Source: JASJAR01 sp038530285 (GTDB lineage Bacteria; Pseudomonadota; Alphaproteobacteria; Rhodobacterales; Rhodobacteraceae). From it: a stretch of DNA of 64,000 nt. The stretch lies in NCBI GenBank assembly GCA_038530285.1, contig JBCBCY010000013.1, positions 1-64,000 on the forward strand. The letters are read 5' to 3'. Position numbers and translations under genes: made by a program. The notes under the pieces were generated by a model. The model made no database searches. It saw only the letters and a list, made by a program, of their open reading frames with translations, and was not told where the DNA came from. This document shows, one piece after another, positions 7,967 through 17,982 of the stretch (positions are counted from its first letter, which is position 1; each line of letters starts with the position of its first letter).

Positions 7967-9835
7967 ATGACCAAACCCACCGACAACCCGGCCGATCCGT
8001 TCAAAAAGGCCCTTGCGGAAACGACCCGCGTGATCGCGGAAGATGCCGAGTTGGGTGTCAGCTATTCGGTTGATCCCCCCGGCATGTCGGGCGATCAATT
8101 GCGGCTGCCGCAAATCTCGCGGCGGATGACCCGCGATGAGGTGCTTCTGGCGCGCGGGACGGCGGATGCCTATGCCCTGCGCCACAAGTTTCACGACGCT
8201 GAAACTTATGAGAAATATGCCCCCACCGGCCAGATGGCGCGGGACTTGTTTGATGCGATGGAAACCGCGCGGTGTGAGGCTGTCGGCGCGCGGGCCATGC
8301 CGGGCACGGCGGGCAATATTGACGCCAAGATCCAGGCCGACGCCCTGCGCCGTGGCTATGATCAGATCACCGACAATACCGAAGCCCCCCTGGCAGTCGC
8401 GGCGGGCTACCTGATCCGCAACCTGGCCACGGGCCGTGATCTGCCACGCGGGGCGGACAACGTGCTGTCACTTTGGCGCGAATTCCTTGAAGGACAGGCA
8501 GGCGGCACGCTTGATGGATTGGAAGACGCGCTGTCCGATCAGTCGCGTTTTGCGCGCCTGGCCCGCAAGATGATCGATGATCTGGGATACGGCGACCAGT
8601 TGGGCGATGACCCCGACGAAGACGGCGAAGACGACGAGGCCGAACCCCAGGACGATCCTGAAGATGAGCCTGACAGCACCGGCGATCAGGACGACGGCGA
8701 CGACAGCGAAGCCGCACCCGATCAGTCCCAGGAGGCGCAGCAAGACGCGATGGAATCCACCGTGTCGATGGAAGATGCATCCGATCAGGACTTGGGCGAC
8801 GAAGCCGAAATGCCCGAAGGCGAAGCGCCGCTGGAACCGCCGCCACCGGCCCCGATTTCGGATGCCGACCCCACCTATGAGGTCTATTGCAACGAATACG
8901 ACGAAGAGATCTTTGCCGAAGACTTGGCCGAACCGGCAGAACTCGAACGCCTGCGTGCCTATCTTGACCAGCAGCTCGAACCGCTGAAAGGCGCTGTGTC
9001 GCGGCTGGCCAACAAACTGCAGCGGCGCCTTCAGGCCCAGCAGAACCGGTCGTGGGAATTCGACCTCGAAGAGGGGATATTGGACGCGGGGCGGCTGGCC
9101 CGGGTGGTGGCAAATCCCACGACACCGCTGTCGTTCAAGGTCGAAAAAGACACCGAATTTCGCGACACGGTCGTCACGCTGTTGCTGGACAATTCCGGGT
9201 CCATGCGGGGCCGCCCGATCTCAATCGCGGCGATCTCGGCTGATGTTCTGGCGCGCACGCTCGAACGCTGCCAGGTGAAGGTCGAAATCCTGGGGTTCAC
9301 GACCCGGGCCTGGAAGGGCGGTCAGGCGCGCGAACTATGGCTGCAGGACGGGCGCCCGCAAATGCCGGGGCGACTGAACGATCTCAGACATATCATCTAT
9401 AAATCCGCCGATGCCCCCTGGCGCCGGGCGCGCGAAAACCTTGGCCTGATGATGAAAGAGGGCTTGTTGAAGGAAAACATCGACGGCGAAGCGCTGGAAT
9501 GGGCGCATCGGCGCATTGCAGCACGGCCTGAGGCGCGCAAGATCCTGATGGTGATCTCTGACGGTGCGCCGGTGGACGATTCCACCTTGTCGGTGAACCC
9601 GGCCAACTACCTTGAAAAGCACCTGCGCGACGTGATTGCGATGGTCGAACGCCGCCGCGCGGTCGAACTTCTGGCCATTGGCATCGGGCACGACGTCACG
9701 CGGTATTACGACCGGGCCGTCACGATCACGGATGTCGACCAATTGGCAGGCGCCATGACCGAACAGCTGGCCGCCCTGTTTGACAGCGACCCGCGCGCGC
9801 GCGCCCGGGTGATGGGGATACGCCGGGCGTCCTGA
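7967..9835 (+). CDS. cobT: Cobaltochelatase subunit CobT
   Basis: A 622-residue partner of CobS in aerobic cobaltochelatase; CobST forms the chaperone-like complex that acts on CobN. I use the ATG at 7967 (M-T-K-P-T-D-N) rather than the in-frame TTG two codons earlier. Architecture: a helical N-terminal domain (1-210), a very acidic linker at about 212-290 rich in Asp/Glu, and a C-terminal VWA domain with the MIDAS motif D-N-S-G-S-M at about 408-413, plus M-V-I-S-D-G-A-P. This acidic linker plus VWA layout is diagnostic for CobT and its ChlD relative; the lack of an AAA domain marks CobT. Confidence 0.96.
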   Translation: MTKPTDNPADPFKKALAETTRVIAEDAELGVSYSVDPPGMSGDQLRLPQISRRMTRDEVLLARGTADAYALRHKFHDAETYEKYAPTGQMARDLFDAMETARCEAVGARAMPGTAGNIDAKIQADALRRGYDQITDNTEAPLAVAAGYLIRNLATGRDLPRGADNVLSLWREFLEGQAGGTLDGLEDALSDQSRFARLARKMIDDLGYGDQLGDDPDEDGEDDEAEPQDDPEDEPDSTGDQDDGDDSEAAPDQSQEAQQDAMESTVSMEDASDQDLGDEAEMPEGEAPLEPPPPAPISDADPTYEVYCNEYDEEIFAEDLAEPAELERLRAYLDQQLEPLKGAVSRLANKLQRRLQAQQNRSWEFDLEEGILDAGRLARVVANPTTPLSFKVEKDTEFRDTVVTLLLDNSGSMRGRPISIAAISADVLARTLERCQVKVEILGFTTRAWKGGQARELWLQDGRPQMPGRLNDLRHIIYKSADAPWRRARENLGLMMKEGLLKENIDGEALEWAHRRIAARPEARKILMVISDGAPVDDSTLSVNPANYLEKHLRDVIAMVERRRAVELLAIGIGHDVTRYYDRAVTITDVDQLAGAMTEQLAALFDSDPRARARVMGIRRAS

Positions 9836-9890
9836 CCCACTTGCCCTGTTACATCGCCGGTGTAGGCTTTCCCCATTTAGGGAGGACACC

Positions 9891-11015
9891 ATGAAATTCC
9901 GGCTTTGCACATTCAACGTTGAAAACCTGTTCACGCGGCTCGATTTTTCGGCCTTCACGGATGATTATGCGGCGAATTATCTGCCGCCCGCGGTTCAATT
10001 CTTCGGCCAATTCGGCACTGGCGATCTGTCAAGTTTCGACGATTTCAAACGCGTGCTGGAAACGGCGACAATTTCGCAAGAAGACGACCGGCGCCAGCAA
10101 ACAGCGCTCGCGATGCGGGCGGCTGACGCGCATGTCTATTGCCTGCAAGAGGTCGATAGTTTTGACGCCATGACCCGGTTCCTGGACGCCTATGTGAAAA
10201 AGACCATGGGCGAGATGTTCCACAACCGCGTCCTGCACGAAGGCAACGATATGCGCGGCATCGATGTGGCCGCGATTTCGGAAAAGAAATTCCCGTTCTA
10301 CAGCCGGTCGCACGCGGCCCTCACAGGAAGCGTGATTGACGACACCCCCACCGGCCAAGCGCTTCTGGATGCATTCCCCATCGCCAAGACGCGTGCCAAC
10401 AGCCTGAAATCGCAGCGCTTGTTCCGCCGCGACTGTCTGGAACTGGAATTTCCCATTGGCGACGAACGGGTCACCGTCCTGAACTGTCATTTCAAGTCGA
10501 TGGGCGGGCGCGACGCGGAAAAATCGCTTGGCACCCGGCAGGCCGAAACGATCATGGCGCGCGAGATCATCACCCGGAAATTCGCCGACCCCGCAACCGC
10601 CCTCTGGGCGATTGTCGGTGATCTGAACGATGCCGAAGGGTTTCGCTTTGTCTCAAAGGTCGAAAACGCGGACGGGTCGTTCAATGAGACGCAGAAGGAT
10701 CAGAACGCGTCCGGCTTTGACACCGCGGGGGTGACGCCCCTTCTGTTTGACGGGTTTGGCGTGAACCTTCTGGCCGCGCTGCCTGAAGAAGACCGCTGGA
10801 CGCATTATTATTCATCAGGGCGTCACAAGACGCAGCTGGATTACATCATCACCTCGCCCGCGCTGGCCGACCGGTTGCGCGGCACGCCAGAGGTCATCCG
10901 CGACGGCATGCCCCACCGGGTGCCAAATCTGGATGTCTCGCGCTATCCGCGTATTGGCTGGGACAGGCCGAAAGCCTCCGACCATTGCCCCGTGGTTGCC
11001 GAATTCGATATCTAA
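9891..11015 (+). CDS. Endonuclease/exonuclease/phosphatase family protein
   Basis: A 374-residue metal-dependent phosphoesterase of the EEP fold. Visible signatures: an N-terminal F-N-V-E-N-L-F, the catalytic Glu in Y-C-L-Q-E-V-D at about 84-90, I-V-G-D-L-N-D at about 242-248, and the terminal A-S-D-H-C-P-V-V at about 362-370. The family includes nucleases, sphingomyelinases and inositol phosphatases, so the substrate cannot be assigned. No signal peptide is seen, which suggests a cytoplasmic enzyme. A strong AGGGAGGA site precedes the ATG. It lies 55 nt after cobT but there is no functional reason to link them. Confidence 0.88.
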   Translation: MKFRLCTFNVENLFTRLDFSAFTDDYAANYLPPAVQFFGQFGTGDLSSFDDFKRVLETATISQEDDRRQQTALAMRAADAHVYCLQEVDSFDAMTRFLDAYVKKTMGEMFHNRVLHEGNDMRGIDVAAISEKKFPFYSRSHAALTGSVIDDTPTGQALLDAFPIAKTRANSLKSQRLFRRDCLELEFPIGDERVTVLNCHFKSMGGRDAEKSLGTRQAETIMAREIITRKFADPATALWAIVGDLNDAEGFRFVSKVENADGSFNETQKDQNASGFDTAGVTPLLFDGFGVNLLAALPEEDRWTHYYSSGRHKTQLDYIITSPALADRLRGTPEVIRDGMPHRVPNLDVSRYPRIGWDRPKASDHCPVVAEFDI

Positions 11016-11141
11016 AGGCTCAATCGGCAACGTGCGACCCGGGTCCTGGGATCCAAGTGCGCGCAAGATTAAAGGTATCGACGGGCTTGCTGAAGGGCGC
11101 CAAAAAACCGATGACGTGGTGGAAACAGCCAAGGGGCCGCG

Positions 11142-12959
11142 ATGTACCAGAGTTTTGACGCCACCACGCGCCCCGAAGATGGCCCCCCCCGGCTGGCCGC
11201 CTTGCGGGCCGAAATGGCGCGCCAGGGCGTCGACGCCTTTGTGGTGCCGCGCGCTGATGCCCATCGCGGTGAATACGTCGCGGCCTGCGACGACCGGCTG
11301 GCCTGGCTGACAGGGTTTACCGGCTCGGCCGGTTTTGCCGTGATCACAGCCGATGAGGCGGCGGTCTTTGTCGATGGCCGCTATACCGTGCAGGTGCGCG
11401 CGCAGGTCGACACCGATCATTTCACGCCCGTCGGTTGGCCCAAGGTCAAACTGACCGACTGGCTGGATGCCAACACCGGCCGTGGCGACACAATCGCGCT
11501 CGACCCATGGCTGCATTCTAAAAAGGAAGTGGAAGAGTTGGAAAAGGCGGGGCTCACCCTGGCGTTCACACCCAACCTCGTTGACGCGATCTGGAAGGAT
11601 CGCCCTGCCCCGCCGCGCGGCAAGGTCACGGTGTACCATGCCGACCTTGCCGGCAAGTCCCACGATGTGAAACGGTCTGAGCTTGGCGCGCTGCTGGAAA
11701 AGACCGGGCCGCACAACGCCATCCTGACGTTGCCTGACAGCATCGCTTGGCTGTTGAACATCCGTGGCAGCGACCTGCACCGCATCCCGACTTTGCGGGC
11801 CTTTGCGATCCTGAACTGGACCGATCAGGTGCAGTTGTTCACCGATGCCGATATTGACGATGAGGTCCGCGCGCATCTGGGGGCAGAGGTTGAAATCCTG
11901 CCCTACGACGGACTGTTGACCCATCTTGAAGCCTGCGAGCGCACCACATTCCTGATCGATGACGCGTCGGCCCCCCATGCCATTGAAGCCGCGCTGCGGT
12001 CGATTGGCGACACCCGGGCCATCAAGGTCGCCTACGGGCGCGACCCCTGCGTCCTGCCCAAGGCCCGCAAAACCGACGCCGAGATTGCCGCCACGACCCA
12101 GGCGCATCTGCGCGATGGGGCCGCCATGGCCGAATTTCTGTGCTGGCTCGATGGGCAGGCGGCAACACTGGTGCAAGACCCCGCCCAGGCCCTGACCGAA
12201 ATCGACATCGTCCGACAGCTTGAAACCTGCCGGCGCGACACTGGCGCGCTGTTGGATATTTCATTCGATACCATATCAGGCGCGGGGCCCAACGGCGCGA
12301 TCGTGCATTACCGGGTGACCGAAGACACCAACCGCGCGCTCAGCCCGGGCGAGTTGCTTTTGGTGGATTCAGGCGGCCAGTACCGCGACGGGACCACCGA
12401 TATCACTCGCACCATCGCAATCGGCACGCCGGGCGCGGATGAAATCGCGGCCTTCACGCGCGTGCTGGAAGGGATGATCGCGGTGAGCCGCGCGCGCTGG
12501 CCCAAAGGGCTTGCGGGGCGTGATCTTGATGCGCTGGCGCGGGCCCCGTTGTGGATGGCGGGGCAAGACTATGACCACGGCACGGGCCACGGTGTCGGGG
12601 TCTATCTGTCGGTTCACGAAGGCCCGCAAGGGTTGTCGCGGCGGTCGCACGTGCCGCTGGAGCCGGGCATGATTGTCTCGAACGAGCCGGGCTATTACCG
12701 CGAAGGGGCCTTTGGCATCCGCATTGAAAACCTTGTCGTCGTTGAACCTGCCCCAGCCCTGGGCGACAACCGCGACCACTTGGCGTTTCGCACCCTGACC
12801 TATGCGCCCATCGACCGGCGCCTGATCGATGTGGCAGCCCTGAGCCCTGACGCGCGCGATTGGCTGAATGCTTACCACGCCCGCGTTAACCAATTGATTT
12901 CTCCGCGCGTTACCGATACCACGCGAGCCTGGCTCGAACTGGCAACCCAACCCGTGTGA
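11142..12959 (+). CDS. Xaa-Pro aminopeptidase (M24B, aminopeptidase P family)
   Basis: A 605-residue cytosolic peptidase that removes N-terminal residues before proline. It has the long form (two creatinase-like N-terminal domains plus the catalytic pita-bread domain) seen in eukaryotic XPNPEP1 and many alphaproteobacteria. Dinuclear metal ligands are visible: D in V-D-S-G-G-Q-Y (about 408) and D in T-T-D-I-T-R-T, His in G-T-G-H-G-V-G (about 482), Glu in N-E-P-G-Y-Y (about 514) and Glu in R-I-E-N-L (about 529). Monocistronic as far as can be seen. Confidence 0.94.
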   Translation: MYQSFDATTRPEDGPPRLAALRAEMARQGVDAFVVPRADAHRGEYVAACDDRLAWLTGFTGSAGFAVITADEAAVFVDGRYTVQVRAQVDTDHFTPVGWPKVKLTDWLDANTGRGDTIALDPWLHSKKEVEELEKAGLTLAFTPNLVDAIWKDRPAPPRGKVTVYHADLAGKSHDVKRSELGALLEKTGPHNAILTLPDSIAWLLNIRGSDLHRIPTLRAFAILNWTDQVQLFTDADIDDEVRAHLGAEVEILPYDGLLTHLEACERTTFLIDDASAPHAIEAALRSIGDTRAIKVAYGRDPCVLPKARKTDAEIAATTQAHLRDGAAMAEFLCWLDGQAATLVQDPAQALTEIDIVRQLETCRRDTGALLDISFDTISGAGPNGAIVHYRVTEDTNRALSPGELLLVDSGGQYRDGTTDITRTIAIGTPGADEIAAFTRVLEGMIAVSRARWPKGLAGRDLDALARAPLWMAGQDYDHGTGHGVGVYLSVHEGPQGLSRRSHVPLEPGMIVSNEPGYYREGAFGIRIENLVVVEPAPALGDNRDHLAFRTLTYAPIDRRLIDVAALSPDARDWLNAYHARVNQLISPRVTDTTRAWLELATQPV

Positions 12960-13014
12960 CATACATCTGTCACACACCCCGGATTAGGGTCGCACCGCGA
13001 ACGGGAGACGCAAC

Positions 13015-13359
13015 ATGGCCGATCATATCAAAATTCGCCCAGCCGGGGGCACCTGGTCGATCCGCGCGGGCGGCGCTGTTCTGGGCGAAACATCGGCCGC
13101 ACTGGAACTGATCGAAGGCAGCCACGCGCCAGTGATCTACATTCCGCGGGACGATATCGCGATGGCCTTTCTGGACGTGACCGACAAACGCACCACCTGC
13201 CCGCACAAGGGCGAGGCGACGCATTATTCCATTGTGACAAAAAGCACGGTGCTGAAGGACGCGGCCTGGTCTTACGAAGACCCCAAAGAGAGTGTCGCGG
13301 AGATCAAAGGCCACCTGGCCTTTTACCCGTCAGATACAGTGGCCGTCGAGAAAATCTAA
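13015..13359 (+). CDS. DUF427 domain protein
   Basis: A 114-residue protein covering one DUF427 domain. The conserved elements are present: G-G-T-W-S-I-R-A-G-G-A-V-L near the N-terminus, Y-I-P-R-D-D-I, then T-C-P-H-K-G-E-A-T-H-Y-S and the C-terminal F-Y-P-S-D-T-V. The C-P-H-K-G-x-A-x-Y/H motif suggests a small-molecule or nucleotide pocket but no biochemical role is established. It lies 55 nt after the peptidase and is convergent with the ClC gene. Confidence 0.88.
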   Translation: MADHIKIRPAGGTWSIRAGGAVLGETSAALELIEGSHAPVIYIPRDDIAMAFLDVTDKRTTCPHKGEATHYSIVTKSTVLKDAAWSYEDPKESVAEIKGHLAFYPSDTVAVEKI

Positions 13360-13371
13360 AGCGCAACGCAG

Positions 13372-13417
13372 CGATTTCTTTGCAAAGAAATCGGCCCGGA
13401 ATTTTGCAAAATTCCGG
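13372..13417. repeat. Pair of adjacent 22-bp perfect palindromes
   Basis: Two perfect palindromes lie 2 nt apart between the convergent DUF427 and ClC genes. The first (13372-13393) has half-site CGATTTCTTTG; the second (13396-13417) has half-site CCGGAATTTTG. Both share the centre TTTGCAAA. Such twin palindromes resemble REP-type intergenic elements and would form two back-to-back hairpins in either transcript, so they may end both genes although no T-tract is present. Confidence 0.7.
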
Positions 13418-13430
13418 CGCGCCCCCTGGG

Positions 13431-15119
13431 TCAGGAATGCTCTTCCGCCGCGGTGGCGGCCAGCGCCCTGTTGTAGGCCTTCAATGCATCAACGTGAAAC
13501 AGCGCGCCGTAAATCTTCGGGGTCTCGCCCGCCTTGCCCATTTCGGCGACCGCCAGAAACGTCCGGCCCGATGTTTCGAACACCGGCAAGGCATCTTCCA
13601 AGGTAGCGTCCGGGCCGATGATGGCGCCCGCCTCAATCGCTTTCCAGACCGTCTCGTCATCGGGCCCGAGCGGGTCGCCCGCAACCCGCATCACGTTCTT
13701 GACCCGGAACATCGACAGCAAATAGGCCTGTGGCCCGGCGGCCAGATGCACGCCGCGCTGTTCAAGCTGTGTCAGGAAAAACGACCGGTCCACCATCCGC
13801 GAGGCAAGTGCCGTGGACGTCGAAACGCTGACCATCACCGCAAGGCCTGTTTGCCAGTCCCCGGTCAGTTCGAAAACGATCAAGGTTGTGGAAATCGGCG
13901 CACCAAGGACGGCCGCGGCAACCGCCCCCATGCCCGCAAGCGCGTAAAGCGTTTCAGACCCCGATACGTCCGGCAAAAGCCCCGTCGCCACCAGCCCGAA
14001 TGCAAGCCCCGTCATCGCGCCCACCATCAACGCGGGCGAGAACACCCCGCCCCCCATCCGGCCAGCCATGGTGATGGCCACCGCAATCGTCTTGATGATC
14101 GTGAACACAATCACCTCGTGCAGCACCATCGACCCGGTCAAGGCGCGCGATGTCGTTTCATACCCCACACCAATGATATGGGGAAAAAAGATGGCGATGG
14201 CGCCCAACAGCGCTCCGGCGATGGCAGGCCGTAGAACACTGTGCACCCCGAACCTGGTCTGGAACCGACTGGCAACCCCGTCGGACCAGAAGATCGCTTT
14301 CATGAACGCCACCGCCACCAATCCTGCGACCAGCCCAAGGATCAAAAACGCCGGCAGTTCGACGTAGAATTGCAAGGAGCCTTGCGTGTTCAGACTGAAC
14401 TCTGTCACGTCACCGAATTCCAACCGGTTGATCACGGTGCCTGCGGCAGCGGCGATGGCGATCGGGGCAAAGGCGTGGACTGCGAAGTGACGCAAGACCA
14501 CCTCAAGGGCGAAAATCGTCCCCGCGATGGGGGCGTTGAACGATGCTGACACAGCCGCGGCCACCGCACAGCCCAGAAGATCGCGGCCCGTGATCCCGTC
14601 GGCCTTCAGCCAGATCGAGATCTTCGTGGAGATCACACCGGCAAGGTGCACCACAGGGCCTTCCCGGCCGGTCGACCCGCCCGAGGACAGCGTGATCAAC
14701 GAGGCCGCAGCAGAGGCCAGTCCCGCTTTCACCTCAACCCGGCCATCGTGCATTGCGGCCCCTTCGATCACGTCCGCAACCGAGCGCACGCGCCCGTCGG
14801 GTGTGAACCAGTGGAAAATGAACCCCACCGCCAGACCGCCAAGGATCGGGATCACCAGCACCACATACCACGGCAGCGTTTCGGCCAGCGAATGGATCGC
14901 GCGGATGTCTTCGGCGCCATACAACGTCGATTGCAGCCAGATGATGCCTTTGCGGAAAAACAGGGCGGCATAGCCCGCCGCGATCCCCACGATCAGGGCG
15001 ATGAACCAGAACTGCAGCTTTGAGGGCCCGCGATGTTTCAACACACGCCAACCGTCGCGGCAGGCCGCGACAACCTCGTCGAGTTGGCCCCCAATCAGCG
15101 AGTTCTTCGGCTCTTTCAC
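13431..15119 (-). CDS. ClC-type chloride channel/antiporter with C-terminal CBS-like region
   Basis: A 562-residue inner-membrane protein with about 10-12 hydrophobic helices (residues 35-430). Selectivity-filter motifs are present: G-R-E-G-P with the gating Glu at about residue 151, and G-G-V-F-S-P. The first family motif (G-S-G-I-P) is not recognisable and reads R-S-V-A-D-V. Residues about 450-545 form a cytoplasmic CBS-like region that could bind nucleotides. The start is GTG at 15119; no strong ribosome site is seen. Likely function is Cl- transport, possibly Cl-/H+ exchange. It stands alone between recN and the DUF427 gene. Confidence 0.92.
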   Translation of the reverse strand: MKEPKNSLIGGQLDEVVAACRDGWRVLKHRGPSKLQFWFIALIVGIAAGYAALFFRKGIIWLQSTLYGAEDIRAIHSLAETLPWYVVLVIPILGGLAVGFIFHWFTPDGRVRSVADVIEGAAMHDGRVEVKAGLASAAASLITLSSGGSTGREGPVVHLAGVISTKISIWLKADGITGRDLLGCAVAAAVSASFNAPIAGTIFALEVVLRHFAVHAFAPIAIAAAAGTVINRLEFGDVTEFSLNTQGSLQFYVELPAFLILGLVAGLVAVAFMKAIFWSDGVASRFQTRFGVHSVLRPAIAGALLGAIAIFFPHIIGVGYETTSRALTGSMVLHEVIVFTIIKTIAVAITMAGRMGGGVFSPALMVGAMTGLAFGLVATGLLPDVSGSETLYALAGMGAVAAAVLGAPISTTLIVFELTGDWQTGLAVMVSVSTSTALASRMVDRSFFLTQLEQRGVHLAAGPQAYLLSMFRVKNVMRVAGDPLGPDDETVWKAIEAGAIIGPDATLEDALPVFETSGRTFLAVAEMGKAGETPKIYGALFHVDALKAYNRALAATAAEEHS

Positions 15120-15393
15120 CGCGCTGGCCTCTGGCGGGCAAACGCAAACAAAGCCAAGGACGCGGCCCGCGCTGGCGTCCCTTGGGGCAGGCTACGCGCG
15201 ACTTTGCACAGGTGAAAGCGCTTTCACGCGGAAATCACCGGAGCGTGTCGGTTTTACTGCGTTTGAAGGGGGCGCGCGCCCGGGCCGCCTGACATGATCG
15301 ACCGGTGGGACCGCCCCGGGGGGGATGGATTTGCGTATTTATAAAAGCAAAGAAGACCCCAGGGTGGCACGCCCCGAGACAGTCCCGGGGGCC

Positions 15394-17043
15394 TCAGCCC
15401 GCCAGCAACGCCCGCGCGGCACCGCGCGCTTCATCAGTGATGGCCTCGCCTGACAGCATGCGCGCAATTTCATCCACGCGCGCCGGCGCGTCGAGGGGCA
15501 CCACCCGGCTCAGCGTCGCCTCGCCCCGGATTTCCTTTTCGACCCGCCAGTGATGGCGCCCAAGGGCTGCGACCTGCGGGCTGTGGGTGACGACCAGAAC
15601 CTGCGCATCGGCGGACAATTCTGCCAGACGCCGGCCGACCGCATCCGCCGTCGCCCCGCCCACGCCCCGGTCAATTTCGTCGAAAATCAGGGTCTTACCC
15701 GCCTCACCTGAGGTCAGGCAGACTTTCAAAGCCAGCAAAAACCGTGACAATTCCCCGCCCGAGGCGATCTTGTTCAACGCCCCTGCCGGTGCGCCGGGGT
15801 TGGTGGCCACCTTGAACGCAACGCCATCTTGACCGGTCGGGCCCGGCTCGGCGCGCTTGACGGTGGTGGTGAAAACCGCGCGTTCCATTTTCAAAGGGGC
15901 AAGCTCGGCGGCCATGGCTTTATCAAGCCCCGCTGCCGCCTTGGCGCGCGCCGCCGTCAGCGCGTCGGCGGCGTCGTGGTAAGCCGCCTCTGCCGCCGCC
16001 CGCGCCTGTGTCAGGGCAGCCAGATCACCACTGCCCGCATCAAGCCGCGCCAGCCGGTCCCGCAAGGTGCCGGCAAACCCGCCCAAATCATCGGGCAGGA
16101 CATCGTGTTTGCGCGCCAGCGCCCGGATCGCAAAAAGGCGTTCTTCGATCCGTTCCAGCTCTGCAGGGTCATGGTCGAGGGCCGCCAGAGCCCCCGCGAC
16201 GCCCTGTTCGGCCTCCCCCAAGGCGTCCACGGCGCGCGACAGGGCCGCGATTGGCCCATCAAGGCGGCCTTCCGCCGGGCCCGCCGCACCTTGCAGCCAG
16301 CGCATGGCATCAGACAGCATCGCTTCGGCCCCCTGCCCGCCCAGGGCGCCGTGGGCGCGAATGATGTCTTCGCGGATCCGGTCAGCCGCCTGCATCAGAC
16401 GCCGCTTGGAATCGAGTGCGGCATCCTCGCCCGGCTCGGGGTCAAGATCATCCAACTCGCCCACCGCATGGCGCAGAAACTCTTCTTCAGCGCGCAGCGC
16501 GTCGAGCCCGGCGCGCGCCTCGGCCTCGGCCTTGGCGGCGGTGCGCCACGCAGCCCAGGCCGCCCGGGTTGCCGCAAGCTTTGGTTGGTAGGCGCCAAAA
16601 GCATCCAGAAGGTCGCGGTGCCCCGATGGGTTCAATAGCCCCCGGTCATCATGCTGGCCATGCAGTTCCACCAGCGTCTCTGACAGCGCGCGCAGCACCT
16701 CGCCTGACACGCGCCGGTCATTGACCCAGGCCGTCTTCCGCCCTTCGGCGGTGTTCACCCGCCGCAGGATCAACTCATCATCCACCGGCAATCCCGCCTC
16801 TGCCAGCACGGCCCGGGCGGGATGATCGGGGCCAAGATCAAAGATCGCTGTCACTTCGCCGTCGACAGCCCCCTGGCGCACCAATTCAGCCCGGCCCCGC
16901 CAGCCCAGCACAAACCCCAGCGCATCCAGCAAAATGGATTTCCCCGCCCCGGTCTCGCCGGTCAACACGTTGAGACCCGCCTGAAACGAAAGCTCCAGAC
17001 GGTCGATGATCAACATGTCCCGGATATCAAGCCCGGTCAGCAC
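15394..17043 (-). CDS. recN: DNA repair protein RecN
   Basis: A 549-residue SMC-like ATPase for double-strand-break repair. The N-terminal Walker A is G-E-T-G-A-G-K-S at 29-36; an Ala/Glu-rich coiled coil fills the middle (about 150-360); the C-terminal half has the ABC signature region (A-S-G-G-E-L-S-R-F), Walker B (T-L-I-F-D-E-I-D-R-G) and V-V-T-H-S-P-Q. It starts 13 nt after the bamD stop and is the last gene of the minus-strand lpxC-bamD-recN run. Confidence 0.97.
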   Translation of the reverse strand: MLTGLDIRDMLIIDRLELSFQAGLNVLTGETGAGKSILLDALGFVLGWRGRAELVRQGAVDGEVTAIFDLGPDHPARAVLAEAGLPVDDELILRRVNTAEGRKTAWVNDRRVSGEVLRALSETLVELHGQHDDRGLLNPSGHRDLLDAFGAYQPKLAATRAAWAAWRTAAKAEAEARAGLDALRAEEEFLRHAVGELDDLDPEPGEDAALDSKRRLMQAADRIREDIIRAHGALGGQGAEAMLSDAMRWLQGAAGPAEGRLDGPIAALSRAVDALGEAEQGVAGALAALDHDPAELERIEERLFAIRALARKHDVLPDDLGGFAGTLRDRLARLDAGSGDLAALTQARAAAEAAYHDAADALTAARAKAAAGLDKAMAAELAPLKMERAVFTTTVKRAEPGPTGQDGVAFKVATNPGAPAGALNKIASGGELSRFLLALKVCLTSGEAGKTLIFDEIDRGVGGATADAVGRRLAELSADAQVLVVTHSPQVAALGRHHWRVEKEIRGEATLSRVVPLDAPARVDEIARMLSGEAITDEARGAARALLAG

Positions 17044-17056
17044 CGCGTGCCTCCGA

Positions 17057-17905
17057 TCAGAGCCATTCGCCCCGGATCACTTGCGCATAGACATCGCGCA
17101 ACCATCCGCGACTTTCAGCAGACGGGCGCAAGCCGCGCCCGGTGAGCAACACAAAGCCGTCCTGGTACCAATCGCTGGCCTGATAGTTGAAGCCCAGGAT
17201 CGCACCTGCGGTTTGCGCTTCGGCATCAAGGCCCAGCGACAGATAAGCCTCAATCAGGCGGTAGAGCGCTTCGGGCGTATGGGTGGTGCCCTGGAAATCC
17301 TGCACCACGACCCGAAACCGATTGATCGCGGCGGTAAAGTGCCCCCGTTTAAGGTAGTAGCGCCCTACCTCCATCTCTTTGCCGGCCAGATGGTCAAAGG
17401 CAAGATCGAACTTCAGCCGGGCCGACCGCGCATAAGGGCTTTCGGGGTAAACCTCGAACGTCGCGCGCAGGGCCTGGGCGGCCTGAAAGGCAAGACCGGA
17501 ATCCCGGCCCACATCATCGATCCGGTCGTAGTATCCCAAAGCCAGAAGATATTGCGCGTAAGCGGCGTCTTCATCGGCCGGATAGAATTCCAGGAACCGC
17601 TGCGCCGAGGCTTGGCTGGCGTCGTAGTCGCGGCCTTCGTGGTAGGCAAAGGCCTGCATGATCAGCGCGCGTTTGGCGAATTCCGAAAACGGGTAAAGAC
17701 GCTCAACCTCGCCAAAAAATGCAGCCGCGTCATCAGGATTGTTGCGCTCAAGTTCCAACTCGCCGCGCAGGAAGATCTGCTCGGGCGAAAAATCCTCAAG
17801 CGGGATGTTGCGGGTCGGATCAACGCCCGGGCCACCGCATGCCACAAGCGTGAGCAGTGCCAGCACGCTCAAGCCCTTTGAAAGCCCATGTCCCCCGAAG
17901 GTCAT
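17057..17905 (-). CDS. bamD: Outer membrane assembly lipoprotein BamD
   Basis: A 282-residue lipoprotein of the BAM complex that inserts beta-barrel proteins in the outer membrane. The signal peptide ends in the lipobox L-V-A-C with the lipidated Cys at residue 23. The rest is made of TPR helices (N-N-P-D-D-A-A-A-F-F, Y-P-F-S-E-F-A-K-R-A, H-T-P-E-A-L-Y-R-L-I-E-A-Y), as in the family. It lies between lpxC (77 nt) and recN (13 nt), the usual alphaproteobacterial context. Confidence 0.96.
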   Translation of the reverse strand: MTFGGHGLSKGLSVLALLTLVACGGPGVDPTRNIPLEDFSPEQIFLRGELELERNNPDDAAAFFGEVERLYPFSEFAKRALIMQAFAYHEGRDYDASQASAQRFLEFYPADEDAAYAQYLLALGYYDRIDDVGRDSGLAFQAAQALRATFEVYPESPYARSARLKFDLAFDHLAGKEMEVGRYYLKRGHFTAAINRFRVVVQDFQGTTHTPEALYRLIEAYLSLGLDAEAQTAGAILGFNYQASDWYQDGFVLLTGRGLRPSAESRGWLRDVYAQVIRGEWL

Positions 17906-17982
17906 CGTGATCCCTTCACTCGATCAATCCACACCAGATTTCGGTCTAACACGATTAGATCGCGCGTGAAAATACGGCTTGA

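Noticed and set aside
10815..12176. 453-codon minus-strand frame opposite the peptidase
   Set aside because: Shadow of the aminopeptidase P gene, which has all metal ligands on the plus strand.
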